This document shows positions 42,803-52,012 of a stretch of DNA of 64,000 nt, piece after piece; within the stretch, counting starts at the first letter, position 1, and each line of letters opens with the position of its first letter. A model generated the notes under the pieces. It was not told the DNA's origin. It searched no databases and saw only the letters and a list, made by a program, of their open reading frames with translations. Where the stretch lies: positions 375,680 to 439,679 of the forward strand of contig NZ_JAUFPU010000004.1 of assembly GCF_030409555.1 (NCBI RefSeq). The letters are read 5' to 3'. The position numbers were made by a program, and so were the translations under genes. This DNA comes from Chitinimonas viridis. Lineage in GTDB: Bacteria; Pseudomonadota; Gammaproteobacteria; Burkholderiales; Chitinimonadaceae.

Positions 42803-44611
42803 TCAATCGGCCGGGAAAATCCGGTCGCGGCCGCAAGCCTTGGCGCGGTAGAGGGCGGCATCCGCCGCCGCCAGCAAGCTATCGGGGCTACGGCCATGGC
42901 GTGGATACTCGGCAACGCCGGCCGAGAAACTCAATTGATCCAACCTGCGCCCATCCATCTCCACCACCAGGGCATGGAAACGGTGCAGCAGGGTGCGCAC
43001 CCGCCCCAAAGCCAGCTCCAAGTCGATATCAGAGAGCACAAGGCAGAATTCCTCACCACCAAAGCGGCAAGCAAAGTCCGACCCACGGATATTGCCTATC
43101 AGCATGCAGGCCAGCTCTATCAGTACCTGATCGCCCATGGGATGGCCAAAGCGGTCGTTCACCGCCTTGAAGTGATCGAGATCAATCAGCACCACACAGA
43201 CCGAATAGTGCCGACGCTCCGCCAGCTTGATCTCATTGCTCAGCTCTTCCTGCAGGTAGCGCCGGTTATAGAGATTGGTCAAAGGATCGCGTATAGCCTG
43301 CTCGCGCAGTTTGGCCTGCAACCGCTCGATCTCGTCCACCTTATTGGCCAGCTCGCGGTTCAGCATCTCCAGCTCGGTACGGGCGCGCTCGGCCTCGGCC
43401 TGCTTGAGCAGGGCAAAGTCGCGCTCACGCTCGGCTTCGGCCAGTTCGCTCTGTATACGGGTAATCTGGGTGCGCGCACGGGCAGCGCTGCCCAGCGATC
43501 GCTGATACAGCTGCTGGTACTGATCCAGATAATCGTAAGCCTGCTGCCACTGTCCCAGGCTGGCATGGGCGCGTGCCAACTCACGGTTGATCTGCACTGG
43601 GTAATACGGGTCCTGCTGTTTGCTCAGATAGGCTTCGGCCTTCTGGAATGCCCCGAGCGAGGCACTCACATGGCCCAAGCCACGTTCCACTAGGCCGCGC
43701 ACCCACAGGCAATGGGTAATCACCCTGGATTCGCCCGATGCCTCGGCGGCCAGCAAGGCCCGATCCACCATGGCGCCGGCTTCGTCCCAGCGGCCGTGGG
43801 CAGCATAGGTGTGGGCGGCGATAGCCTGGAAAAAAGCGGCATCCGCCTTGCCTATGCGCACCTCGTCATCGCTGAGGTTCAGATAGGGCTGTATGGTTTC
43901 GTAGGCCGCCTCATGGGCACCGATGGCCAATTGGCACATGGCCAGGTTGCCTGCCACCAAAGGCGCCAGGGCCGCCAGGCGTGACTGCCCCACCATCTCG
44001 TCAGCCTCCACCAGAAAGCGGATGGCATCTTCGTAATTGCCCGCACCATGCTGGGCATCACCGAGGTTGGAGAGTATCAAGGCCAGATGGTCTGGCGAGC
44101 CCAGCTGCCTGGCCGCAGTCAAGGCCTTGTAGCAATGGCGCATGCCATCGTCGAGCTGGCCCGCCTCTATGCTGGTAATACCCAGGCAGTTATAGATGAC
44201 GAAGGCGTCTACCGGCTCGGCTCCATCCAGATCAGACACAAAGCCGATCAACTCGGCATAGGCATCATCAGAGCGACCATCGCGCGACAATAAGGCCGAT
44301 ACGCCAAAACTGGCCCGCATCAGGCCGCGCACATCCTTCTTACGCTCGAAGAAATGCTTGGCCGACTCAAACTCCCGCCGTGCCAGTTCCACGTCACCGT
44401 GGCGCATTTCGTAGCATGCCAGCGCCACACGGGCATAGACTTCCCCCGCGTCATCCCCCGTCTGACAGGCAAGCGCCAGCGCACGCTCGGCCAGCGAGCG
44501 CGCCTCCAGCGGGTCGCCATATTGCAGCCGCCAGGCGCCGGCATTCAGCGCAGCGATTTCCTGCGCTACCGACACCTGGGCTACTGGGGGATCATGGGCC
44601 TCAGCGGTCAT
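42803..44611 (-). CDS. TPR-coiled coil-GGDEF diguanylate cyclase
   Basis: A 602-residue soluble protein. The first about 370 residues are a superhelix of tetratricopeptide-like repeats (for example DPLEARSLAERALALACQTG and GHVSASLGAFQKAEAYLS). A coiled coil follows (residues about 375-430, RTQITRIQSELAEAERERDFALLKQAEAERARTELE). The GGDEF domain (residues about 435-595) has an active GGEEF motif (CRFGGEEFCLVL) and an RxxD inhibitory site (RGSD) five residues before it. It should make cyclic di-GMP in response to protein-protein signals. The ATG at 44611 lacks a strong ribosome site. A second cyclase is encoded at 38 kb. Confidence 0.92.
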   Translation of the reverse strand: MTAEAHDPPVAQVSVAQEIAALNAGAWRLQYGDPLEARSLAERALALACQTGDDAGEVYARVALACYEMRHGDVELARREFESAKHFFERKKDVRGLMRASFGVSALLSRDGRSDDAYAELIGFVSDLDGAEPVDAFVIYNCLGITSIEAGQLDDGMRHCYKALTAARQLGSPDHLALILSNLGDAQHGAGNYEDAIRFLVEADEMVGQSRLAALAPLVAGNLAMCQLAIGAHEAAYETIQPYLNLSDDEVRIGKADAAFFQAIAAHTYAAHGRWDEAGAMVDRALLAAEASGESRVITHCLWVRGLVERGLGHVSASLGAFQKAEAYLSKQQDPYYPVQINRELARAHASLGQWQQAYDYLDQYQQLYQRSLGSAARARTQITRIQSELAEAERERDFALLKQAEAERARTELEMLNRELANKVDEIERLQAKLREQAIRDPLTNLYNRRYLQEELSNEIKLAERRHYSVCVVLIDLDHFKAVNDRFGHPMGDQVLIELACMLIGNIRGSDFACRFGGEEFCLVLSDIDLELALGRVRTLLHRFHALVVEMDGRRLDQLSFSAGVAEYPRHGRSPDSLLAAADAALYRAKACGRDRIFPAD

Positions 44612-44648
44612 GGGTTCTATGCAGTGAATATGACTCAGGATGCGCGAT

Positions 44649-46640
44649 TCAGGCCTTGCCGTCCAGCGTTCTCAGGCCTGCCTCGTCTTCCGCTGTCAGC
44701 ACCCGGATACACGGCAGCCAGCCGTCGAACACCACGCCGTGCAGTTCGGTCTGCTTCTGGCTGCGGAGCAGGTTGACCAGATAGCTGATGATCTCCGGCG
44801 TAATGACCTGGCCGGGCACCAGCACCGGGATACCCGGCGGATAGGGAACAACCTGGTCAGAGCTGACGCGGCCCGCCAAAGCCTGGTTGACCTGGTCAGC
44901 CTCATCCAGCAAGGGCGCCAGCTCACCACCGCAATAGAAGGCATCGCGCGGCAGGTATTTGAGCCGGGTGAAATGCGGAATCGCCGGCGTACGGTAAAGC
45001 CGCCGTGGTGCGCGGGTTTCGCGGCTGATACGCATCAGCGCATCGTACAGGCGCGCCACCTTGCTCTTGGTGGTGCCTATGGTCAGCAATAACGTGATGG
45101 TATTGAAGGTCGATTTCTCGATCTGGATGTTGTATCGCTCAAACAACAGTTTCTGTAGGTCGTCCACCGTGTAGCCCGATGCCGAGATATCCACGGTCAC
45201 CTTGGTCGGGTCCAGCCTCACGCCGTCCTGCTTCACTTCCTCAGGCAACAGGTCATCCAGCTCCAGCACCCGGAACACCCCGGTGGAGTTGATCAGCTCC
45301 TTCAACTCCGCCGCCAGCGCCAGGGTACGGCTCAGCAGCTTGTAGCCTTCCATGCTCATCTGCCGGCGGGCCACATCCAGGCTGGCAATCATGCTGTACT
45401 GAGGGCTGGTCGAGGTATGCATGTTGTAGTTCTCGCGGAACACATGCTCATTGAACTCGACCACCTCGTTCACATGGATCATCGACGCCTGCGAGAAAGC
45501 GCTCATCACCTTATGGGTGGACTGGGTGGCAAAATCCGCCCCTGCCTCCAGCGCAGTGGGTCGGAACTCTGGATGGAAACGGGCGTGGCCATACCAGGCT
45601 TCGTCGATGATCACCTTGATGCCGTGCTCATGCGCCTTGGCAATGATGGGTGGCAGGTCATAGCGCAAGCCATCATAGGTGCACGAGGTCAGTATCATGG
45701 CCCTCGCATCGGTGTTGTCTTCTATGGCCTTGAAGATCAGCTGCTTGGGTACCGGGCCGAACAGGCCGTACTCCAGGTTGGTGCTCGAATCCAGGTAAAC
45801 GGGCAAGGCGCCCGATATCACCACGCCATGGTGTACCGACTTATGGCAGTTGCGATCCAGCAGCAGCTTGTCGCCCGGTGCCAGCAAGGTCTGCAATATC
45901 ACCTTGTTGGCAGTGGAGGTGCCGTTGGTGGCAAAGAAGGTGCGGTGGGCGCCAAAAGCCTTGGCGGCAATCTGCTGGGCCTCATCAATGATGCCCGTCG
46001 GGTGCAGCAGGGAATCGAGCATGGGCACCGAGCACGACAAATCGCCCCGGAAGATATGCTCGCCCATGAAGTCATAGAAATCCTCGGCCCAGGGGCTGCC
46101 GCGCAGGCTGTCGCCCGAGCTGTGGCCCGGCGTGTGCCAGGCATCCTTGGCCATGAATACATACTGCTTGAGCTTGTCGTAAAACGGCGTGTGGGCCCGC
46201 TCCAGCAACTGGGTGCTCAGTATGCGGTACCAGCCGAAATAGTCCGGATCATCACGGTAGAAGTAACCATCCACCGCCTCGCACAGCAAGGTGTTCACCA
46301 CCTCGGCCTCATCTTGCTGGGCAATCAGGATGTAGACGTCCAGCTCCGGCCGGTGCGCATGGATGGCATGCACCAGGTCCAGCGCCGACATCTGCAGTTT
46401 CTTCTTGCGCGCGCCGCCCTGCTCACCGACGCGATGCAGCTGGTCATCAACGATCACAGCCTGGATATCGCCGTCCTCACGTATGGCCGCCAGGGCTTCC
46501 TGCGCGGTTTCCACCCCGATAAACGTGGCACCCAAGGGGTTGTCCAATTGCCTTGCGGCAGCATTCAATCCCTTGACCAGTGCTTTCAGCACCAGCTTCT
46601 CGTCGTTTACCAGTAAAATGCGGCTAATCGGTTTTGACAC
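44649..46640 (-). CDS. Orn/Lys/Arg decarboxylase with receiver-like N-terminal domain
   Basis: A 663-residue PLP enzyme of the LdcI/AdiA/SpeC family. It starts at GTG (46640) with GGAAGAG upstream. Residues 1-130 form a response-regulator-like wing domain (SRILLVNDEKLVLKALVKGL, then AVIVDDQL) without a clear phosphorylation triad. The PLP lysine is Lys377 in ATQSTHKVMSAFSQ and the PLP aspartate is Asp346 in IIDEAWYGHARF. It removes CO2 from ornithine, lysine or arginine to give a polyamine, useful for acid resistance or polyamine supply. Length is shorter than E. coli LdcI and AdiA. The substrate cannot be chosen from sequence alone. Confidence 0.88.
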   Translation of the reverse strand: MSKPISRILLVNDEKLVLKALVKGLNAAARQLDNPLGATFIGVETAQEALAAIREDGDIQAVIVDDQLHRVGEQGGARKKKLQMSALDLVHAIHAHRPELDVYILIAQQDEAEVVNTLLCEAVDGYFYRDDPDYFGWYRILSTQLLERAHTPFYDKLKQYVFMAKDAWHTPGHSSGDSLRGSPWAEDFYDFMGEHIFRGDLSCSVPMLDSLLHPTGIIDEAQQIAAKAFGAHRTFFATNGTSTANKVILQTLLAPGDKLLLDRNCHKSVHHGVVISGALPVYLDSSTNLEYGLFGPVPKQLIFKAIEDNTDARAMILTSCTYDGLRYDLPPIIAKAHEHGIKVIIDEAWYGHARFHPEFRPTALEAGADFATQSTHKVMSAFSQASMIHVNEVVEFNEHVFRENYNMHTSTSPQYSMIASLDVARRQMSMEGYKLLSRTLALAAELKELINSTGVFRVLELDDLLPEEVKQDGVRLDPTKVTVDISASGYTVDDLQKLLFERYNIQIEKSTFNTITLLLTIGTTKSKVARLYDALMRISRETRAPRRLYRTPAIPHFTRLKYLPRDAFYCGGELAPLLDEADQVNQALAGRVSSDQVVPYPPGIPVLVPGQVITPEIISYLVNLLRSQKQTELHGVVFDGWLPCIRVLTAEDEAGLRTLDGKA

Positions 46641-46725
46641 GGTTATCTCTTCCTATAATTCTTGAATTGCGGGGCGGGATCTCCGCCCAAGCCCGCAAGA
46701 ATAATCCAAGCCCAAGCTACAAGCG

Positions 46726-47040
46726 ATGATTTGCAACCCATACGAAGTCATCATCCAAGGCCTCACCCGCAATGGCCGCGAGTTCCGCCCCTCTGATTGG
46801 GCTGAACGGCTGTCAGGTATTCTCTCGACTTTTGGTACCGACCAGAAGCTGTCGTACGCCCCCTATGTGCGTCCGATGGTCATGGAAAACGTACGCTGCG
46901 TCGCCATCGACAAGCAGCTCGAGAAGATAGACCCGCGGGTGTACAGCTTTCTGATGAGTTTTGCCAAAGACAACGACCTGCGCGTTGTCGACTGCCGCCA
47001 ATTGCTGGAAGAACACTACCCCAGTCAGTTCCTGGGTTAG
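46726..47040 (+). CDS. DUF3579 protein
   Basis: A 104-residue protein of the DUF3579 family, common in betaproteobacteria. The signature is EVIIQGLTRNGREFRPSDWAERLSGILSTFG and, later, YVRPMVMENVRCVAIDKQLEKIDPRVYSFLMSFAKDNDL. It has no signal or membrane segment. It is divergent from the decarboxylase gene across 85 bases. No function is established. Confidence 0.88.
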   Translation: MICNPYEVIIQGLTRNGREFRPSDWAERLSGILSTFGTDQKLSYAPYVRPMVMENVRCVAIDKQLEKIDPRVYSFLMSFAKDNDLRVVDCRQLLEEHYPSQFLG

Positions 47041-47045
47041 TTTCA

Positions 47046-47067
47046 GTGCCCCTGGCAACAGGGGCAC
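47046..47067 (+). terminator. Terminator-like hairpin after DUF3579 gene
   Basis: GTGCCCCTG (47046-47054) and CAGGGGCAC (47059-47067) pair perfectly with a GCAA loop, six bases after the stop. A further stem, CAGGCCG (47128-47134) with CGGCCTG (47144-47150), lies immediately after the convergent DUF475 gene and may serve it. Confidence 0.7.
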
Positions 47068-47150
47068 CATTCTACGCCGCAATTGGAGCAATTACTCCAA
47101 CCTCCTGACTTCATAGCCTGAAGGCCACAGGCCGGGATTTGCTCGGCCTG

Positions 47151-48170
47151 CTATTGTGCTGCCGCAACGCGGCGGTTGTGCCTGATCGACGAATACAGCG
47201 CCAAAACAATGAAGGCCGCACCGATCAAACCGGTGATGACTTCCGAGATATGGTGCACCGTACCGACGAACATGATGGTCGCCAAGGCGCCGATGGCATA
47301 GAACGCGCCATGCTCCAGGTAACGGAACTGATCGAGCGTGCCCTTGGCCACGAAATAGAGGGTCAGCGAACGCACGAACATGGCGCCCACACCCAGGCCG
47401 ATGGCAATGATGAAGATGTTGTTGGACAGCGCAAACGCACCGATCACGCCATCAAAACTGAAGCTGGCGTCCAGCACCTCAAGGTAGAGGAAGGCCGACA
47501 GGCCGGTGCGCGCCACCGTGCCGTTATGGTTTGCTTCTTCGTCCGACTCCAGCAAGGCAGAGAAGCCGTCCACGATGATGTAGGTGATCAGGCCAGCCAT
47601 GGCAGCCAGCACGAACTCCATCTGTTTAGCCTGGGGCAGGTAGGTCGATATCACATAGATGACGATCATGCAGATGGCTATGGTCACGGCCTCCATCTTG
47701 CCCAACTTGCTCAGAGGCTCCTCGATCAGACGCACCCAATGCACGTCCTTTTCCTTGTCCAGGAAGAACTGCAGGAACACCATCATCAGGAAGGCACCAC
47801 CAAAACCGGCCACCACCACATGGGCAGAAGTCAGGGTAGCCGCATAGCCGTCCGGGTCGCCAACCGCCAGTTGCAGTGCCGCCCAAGGCGACAGCTTGGC
47901 AATGACCGCCACAATCAGCACAGGGAACACCACCCGCATGCCAAACACGGCTATCAGCATGCCCCAGGTGATGAAACGATGGCGCCATTTTTCATCCATG
48001 TCCTTGAGCACCGTGGCATTGACCACGGCATTGTCAAACGACAAGGAGACTTCCAGCACGGACAGTATGGCCGCGATAAACATGGCCTTGGGGCCACCCA
48101 CATAGAAAGCCGCCGCCAAGCCCAGGCCGGTGACGATGAAAGAGGATCGGAAATATTGAAGGTTGCCCAC
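47151..48170 (-). CDS. DUF475 (TerC-like) membrane protein
   Basis: A 339-residue polytopic membrane protein of the DUF475/TerC superfamily. It starts at GTG (48170) with GAGGCAG upstream. There are about eight to nine hydrophobic segments. Two symmetric acidic motifs sit in helices, SVLEVSLSFDNAVVNATVLKDM near residue 40 and LEVLDASFSFDGVIGAFALSNN near residue 235, which in TerC relatives are proposed metal-binding sites. It is probably an inner-membrane metal or ion exporter. It lies alone between hairpins, with ubiD upstream. Confidence 0.85.
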   Translation of the reverse strand: MGNLQYFRSSFIVTGLGLAAAFYVGGPKAMFIAAILSVLEVSLSFDNAVVNATVLKDMDEKWRHRFITWGMLIAVFGMRVVFPVLIVAVIAKLSPWAALQLAVGDPDGYAATLTSAHVVVAGFGGAFLMMVFLQFFLDKEKDVHWVRLIEEPLSKLGKMEAVTIAICMIVIYVISTYLPQAKQMEFVLAAMAGLITYIIVDGFSALLESDEEANHNGTVARTGLSAFLYLEVLDASFSFDGVIGAFALSNNIFIIAIGLGVGAMFVRSLTLYFVAKGTLDQFRYLEHGAFYAIGALATIMFVGTVHHISEVITGLIGAAFIVLALYSSIRHNRRVAAAQ

Positions 48171-48325
48171 GGGCCTGCCTCAGTTGGTTTTTGTTGAAAT
48201 GGGATGGCCCCGGTCACGCCGGGGTTATTGCAGGCTTCCAGAAACCTGGCTGGCTAAACCAGACAAGATGCCAGCGAACAATCTCAACGCCGCAGCGAGG
48301 CGACAGCGTGGTTGCTGGGAGCGCC

Positions 48326-49849
48326 CTATAGCCCGAGATTGTCCCACAGTGCATCGACCTTCGTCTTGACCTCGGCGTCCTGGCTGATGGGCACGCCCCA
48401 CTCCCGGCTGGTTTCGCCGGGCAGCTTGTTGGTGGCATCCAGCCCCATCTTCGACCCCAGGCCCGATACCGGTGAGGCAAAGTCCAGGTAATCAATGGGC
48501 GTACTGTCCACCAGGGTAGTGTCGCGCGTCGGGTCCATCCGGGTGGTAATGGCCCAGATAACTTCCTTCCAGTCGCGGGTATTGACGTCGTCGTCCACCA
48601 CCACAATGAACTTGGTGTACATGAACTGCCGCAAGAAGCTCCACACGCCGAACATCAGGCGCTTGGCATGGCCCGGATAGGCCTTCTTGATGCTGACGAT
48701 GGCCATGCGGTAAGAGCACCCCTCTGGCGGCAGATAGAAATCCACGATCTCGGGAAACTGCTTCTGCAGTATGGGCACGAACACTTCGTTCAGTGCCACA
48801 CCGAGTACGGCAGGCTCATCCGGCGGCTTGCCGGTATAAGTGCTGTGATAGATCGGGTCCGGTCGCATGGTGATGCGATCCACGGTAAACACCGGGAACC
48901 AGTCCTGCTCGTTGTAGTAACCGGTGTGATCGCCATAGGGGCCTTCCAGCGCATGCAGATAGCCCCCTATCTCCTTCATGGCTATGCCTGTCTCGCTAAC
49001 CCCCTGCCAGCCTTTTTCAGCCGGTGCGATATGGCCCTCCAGCACGATCTCAGCACTGGCTGGCACCTGCAAGGTATTGCCCAGACATTGCACCAGCTCG
49101 GTCTTGCTACCCCGCAGCAGGCCAGCGAACTGATACTCGCTCAGGCTATCCGGCACCGGTGTTACCGCACCCAGGATGGTGGCGGGATCGCAGCCCAGCA
49201 CCACCGAAAGGGGAAAAGCCTGCCCCGGATGCCGTATGGCATGCTCGCGAAAATCCAGTGCCCCGCCCCGATGCGCCAGCCAGCGCATGATGAGCTGACG
49301 CCGGCCTATCAGCTGCTGTCGATAGATGCCCAGATTCTGCCGTGGCTTGTGCGGCCCACGACTGACCACCAGGCCCCAGGTAATCAAGGGCGCCACATCA
49401 CCCGGCCAGCAGTGTTGTATGGGTATGCGGGCCAGATCCAGCTGTTCTCCCTCCCACACCACCTCCTGGCAGGGGGCACGGCGTACCACCTTGGGTGCCA
49501 TATTCAGCACCTGCTTCAGGATGGGCCATTTTTCCCACGCATCCTTCAAGCCCTTGGGTGGCTCCGGCTCTTTCAGGTAGGCCAACAGCTTGCCTATCTC
49601 ACGCAGTGCTTCCACCTCCTGCGCCCCCATGCCCAGGGCCACACGGCGCGGGGTGCCGAACAGATTGCCCAGCACCGGCATGCTATGGCCCACCACGTTC
49701 TCGAACAACAGTGCAGGGCCACCGGCCCGCAGCACGCGATCGCATATCTCGGTCATCTCCAGCTTGGTGGAGATCGGCGTCTTGATGCGCTTGAGCTCAC
49801 CCATGGCTTCCAGTTGGGCAATAAAGTCGCGTAGATCTTGGTATTTCAT
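48326..49849 (-). CDS. ubiD: 4-hydroxy-3-polyprenylbenzoate decarboxylase UbiD
   Basis: A 507-residue UbiD, which uses prenylated FMN to decarboxylate the ubiquinone precursor. I use the ATG at 49849, giving [22 protein letters not shown], the standard N-terminus. The prFMN and metal-binding region contains [26 protein letters not shown], and the catalytic Glu-Arg-Glu motif region is in [41 protein letters not shown] is also typical. No ubiX gene, needed for the cofactor, is in the window. It is divergent from the DUF885 peptidase gene. Confidence 0.95.
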   Translation of the reverse strand: MKYQDLRDFIAQLEAMGELKRIKTPISTKLEMTEICDRVLRAGGPALLFENVVGHSMPVLGNLFGTPRRVALGMGAQEVEALREIGKLLAYLKEPEPPKGLKDAWEKWPILKQVLNMAPKVVRRAPCQEVVWEGEQLDLARIPIQHCWPGDVAPLITWGLVVSRGPHKPRQNLGIYRQQLIGRRQLIMRWLAHRGGALDFREHAIRHPGQAFPLSVVLGCDPATILGAVTPVPDSLSEYQFAGLLRGSKTELVQCLGNTLQVPASAEIVLEGHIAPAEKGWQGVSETGIAMKEIGGYLHALEGPYGDHTGYYNEQDWFPVFTVDRITMRPDPIYHSTYTGKPPDEPAVLGVALNEVFVPILQKQFPEIVDFYLPPEGCSYRMAIVSIKKAYPGHAKRLMFGVWSFLRQFMYTKFIVVVDDDVNTRDWKEVIWAITTRMDPTRDTTLVDSTPIDYLDFASPVSGLGSKMGLDATNKLPGETSREWGVPISQDAEVKTKVDALWDNLGL

Positions 49850-50188
49850 GGAGTATCCGCAGCCAGGCGCCACCGCAAAGGGCAGCAAAGGTGCAAGTAT
49901 AAATCGAGGCAGCCGCTATACCGGCGTCGCCGCAACAATTCGGCCCATACAGGCGGCTTTGATTGAAGCTACATAAGCTTCTCTTTATGCTGCCCAGGCG
50001 CCGGACCCATCCAGGGCTGCGCACATTGAGGCCAGCAGCCTCACAACCATAAACGCCGCCAACAAAACTGCGCAGCGGTTCTGGCCAGGCCGGCAAATGC
50101 CGGCCGTGCATGCAGCAAGGCAGGTTTGCACAGCCACGCCCGAGGGTTTTGCCAGCGGCACGACAACAAATCCTGAGGAAACCACGCC
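49850..50188. other. Divergent intergenic region between ubiD and DUF885 gene
   Basis: No gene is evident. GGCCGGC (50088-50094) and GCCGGCC (50099-50105) form a 7-bp stem with loop AAAT, about 85 bases before the DUF885 start, and an AT-richer stretch lies at 49960-49995. Both promoters must lie here, but I cannot point to reliable boxes. Confidence 0.4.
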
Positions 50189-52009
50189 ATGCATGTCCTT
50201 GCTCGCAAGCAACGCCCCTGCCTCACCCTCCTGGCCGCCCTGGTCATGACCCTCCCCCCCGCTTACGCTGGCGACATTGCCGCCAGCCAGGCCCAGCAGT
50301 CGTCGCCCAGTACCAGCCAGGAACTCAAGGTGCTGCTCGATGCCGATCTGGACAAGGTTTTCCGCGCCATGCCAGATTTGGCTACGGCGCAAGGCATACC
50401 CGGCTACAACCACCTGCTGCCCGATCTTTCGGCAACCGCCCTGGAGACACAGCAGCAGTATGAGCGCAGTACCCTGATCCGCCTGCAGGCACTGGATGCC
50501 AGCCAGTTGCATGGGCAGGAAAAACTCTCCTATGAGTTACTGCGTAACAAGATGGAGCAAGCCGTCGCAGCACAGCGCTTCGCCTATCGCCACGCCCTGG
50601 TACTGAGCAGCCTGGGCGGCATACAGAACATGATGCCGCGGCAGGCCCAGCTCACCGCATTCCGTTCCGCCAATGACTATCAGGATTACCTGGCGCGGCT
50701 ACGCGGCATTCCCAAGCTGGTGGAACAGACCATGGCAAGGCTGGAACTGGGTCGTGACAGCGGCTGGATGCGCACTACCCCCGTGGTGGACCGCATTGTC
50801 GCGGCCATCGATGCCCACATGGTGAGCCAGCCTGATGACAGCGTGGTTTTCGGCCCCTTCAAGCGCTACCCAGCCACCGTATCGGAAGCCCAAAGGCAGG
50901 CGCTGGCCGATGAAGCCAGACAACTGATCCTGAGCCACTACCAGCCCGCCTTGCAAAAGCTCAAGACCTATCTGCAGACCGAATACCGGCCCAAGGCGCC
51001 GGCCGAGGCCGGTCTGGCCGCACTGCCCGGCGGCCTGGACTATTACAACCACCTTATCCGCAGCGAGATTGCCGAGGGTATGAGCGCGGCGGAAATCCAC
51101 ACCCTGGGCCAGCAACAAGTGGCACGCCTGCGGCAGGAGATCGCCGCGGTGGCCAAGCAAACGGGCTTCAAAGGCAGCACCGACCAGTTCGTACGCAAGC
51201 TGGGCCGTGATCCACGTTATTTCTTCAAGTCATCCGATGCCGTGCTGGCAGCCTATCGCGCCATGTCGCAACGGGTCGATCCGCAACTGGGCAAGCTGTT
51301 CCATGCCCTGCCCCGCACCCCCTATGCCATCCGCAGCATGACCGCCGCCGAAGCCAGCAGCAGTACGGCTGCCAACTACGCTGCAGGCTCCTTGGTGCTG
51401 GGCACCAGCGGCCTGTTCACCATCAACGCCCTGGGTTACCAGACCGAGCCGACCTGGCGGGTCGAATCCCTGTTCCTGCACGAAGCCGTGCCCGGCCACC
51501 ATATGCAGATTGCCCGTGCCGCCGAAATCGAAGGCCTGCACCCGTGGCGCCGCATGGGTGGCTGGAATGTCGCCTACGGCGAGGGCTGGGCGCTATATGC
51601 CGAAAAACTGGGCTATGCCATGGGGCTGTACAAGGATCCCTACCAACACTACGGCCACCTGCAGGCCGAACTGTTCCGCGCTGCCCGGCTGGTGGTGGAT
51701 ACCGGCATCCATGCCTATAAATGGCCGCGCACCAAGGCAGTGGACTATATGGTGCGCCAGGGTGGCCTGACCCAGGATTTTGCCGAGAGCGAAGTGGATC
51801 GCTACTTCTCCAATCCCTCACAGGCGCTGGGTTACATGATAGGCCAGCGTAAGCTGATGGAACTGCGTCAGCGTGCAGAACAGGCCCTGGGTGACAAGTT
51901 CGATATCCGCGATTTTCACGCTGTGGTACTGGACGGCGGACGGATGCCCTTGCAACTGCTGGAGCGCAAGGTCGACAGCTGGATAGCCCAGGGCGGCGGC
52001 AAGGCCTGA
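50189..52009 (+). CDS. DUF885 family zinc metallopeptidase, secreted
   Basis: A 606-residue protein of the DUF885 family, predicted carboxypeptidase-like zinc enzymes related to M32/M2-type folds. The N-terminal signal peptide spans residues 1-27 (LTLLAALVMTLPPAYA), so it is periplasmic or secreted. The zinc motif HEAVPGHH is at residues 431-438, with a further Glu expected downstream in RMGGWNVAYGEGWALYAEKLGYAMG. The helical N-terminal half is typical. It is convergent with dacB. The substrate is unknown; characterised relatives are scarce. Confidence 0.88.
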   Translation: MHVLARKQRPCLTLLAALVMTLPPAYAGDIAASQAQQSSPSTSQELKVLLDADLDKVFRAMPDLATAQGIPGYNHLLPDLSATALETQQQYERSTLIRLQALDASQLHGQEKLSYELLRNKMEQAVAAQRFAYRHALVLSSLGGIQNMMPRQAQLTAFRSANDYQDYLARLRGIPKLVEQTMARLELGRDSGWMRTTPVVDRIVAAIDAHMVSQPDDSVVFGPFKRYPATVSEAQRQALADEARQLILSHYQPALQKLKTYLQTEYRPKAPAEAGLAALPGGLDYYNHLIRSEIAEGMSAAEIHTLGQQQVARLRQEIAAVAKQTGFKGSTDQFVRKLGRDPRYFFKSSDAVLAAYRAMSQRVDPQLGKLFHALPRTPYAIRSMTAAEASSSTAANYAAGSLVLGTSGLFTINALGYQTEPTWRVESLFLHEAVPGHHMQIARAAEIEGLHPWRRMGGWNVAYGEGWALYAEKLGYAMGLYKDPYQHYGHLQAELFRAARLVVDTGIHAYKWPRTKAVDYMVRQGGLTQDFAESEVDRYFSNPSQALGYMIGQRKLMELRQRAEQALGDKFDIRDFHAVVLDGGRMPLQLLERKVDSWIAQGGGKA

Positions 52010-52012
52010 TCG

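Noticed and set aside
42803-46640. Decarboxylase N-terminal domain as an active response regulator
   Set aside because: The wing domain has a receiver-like fold pattern but no clear phosphoacceptor triad, as in other family members.
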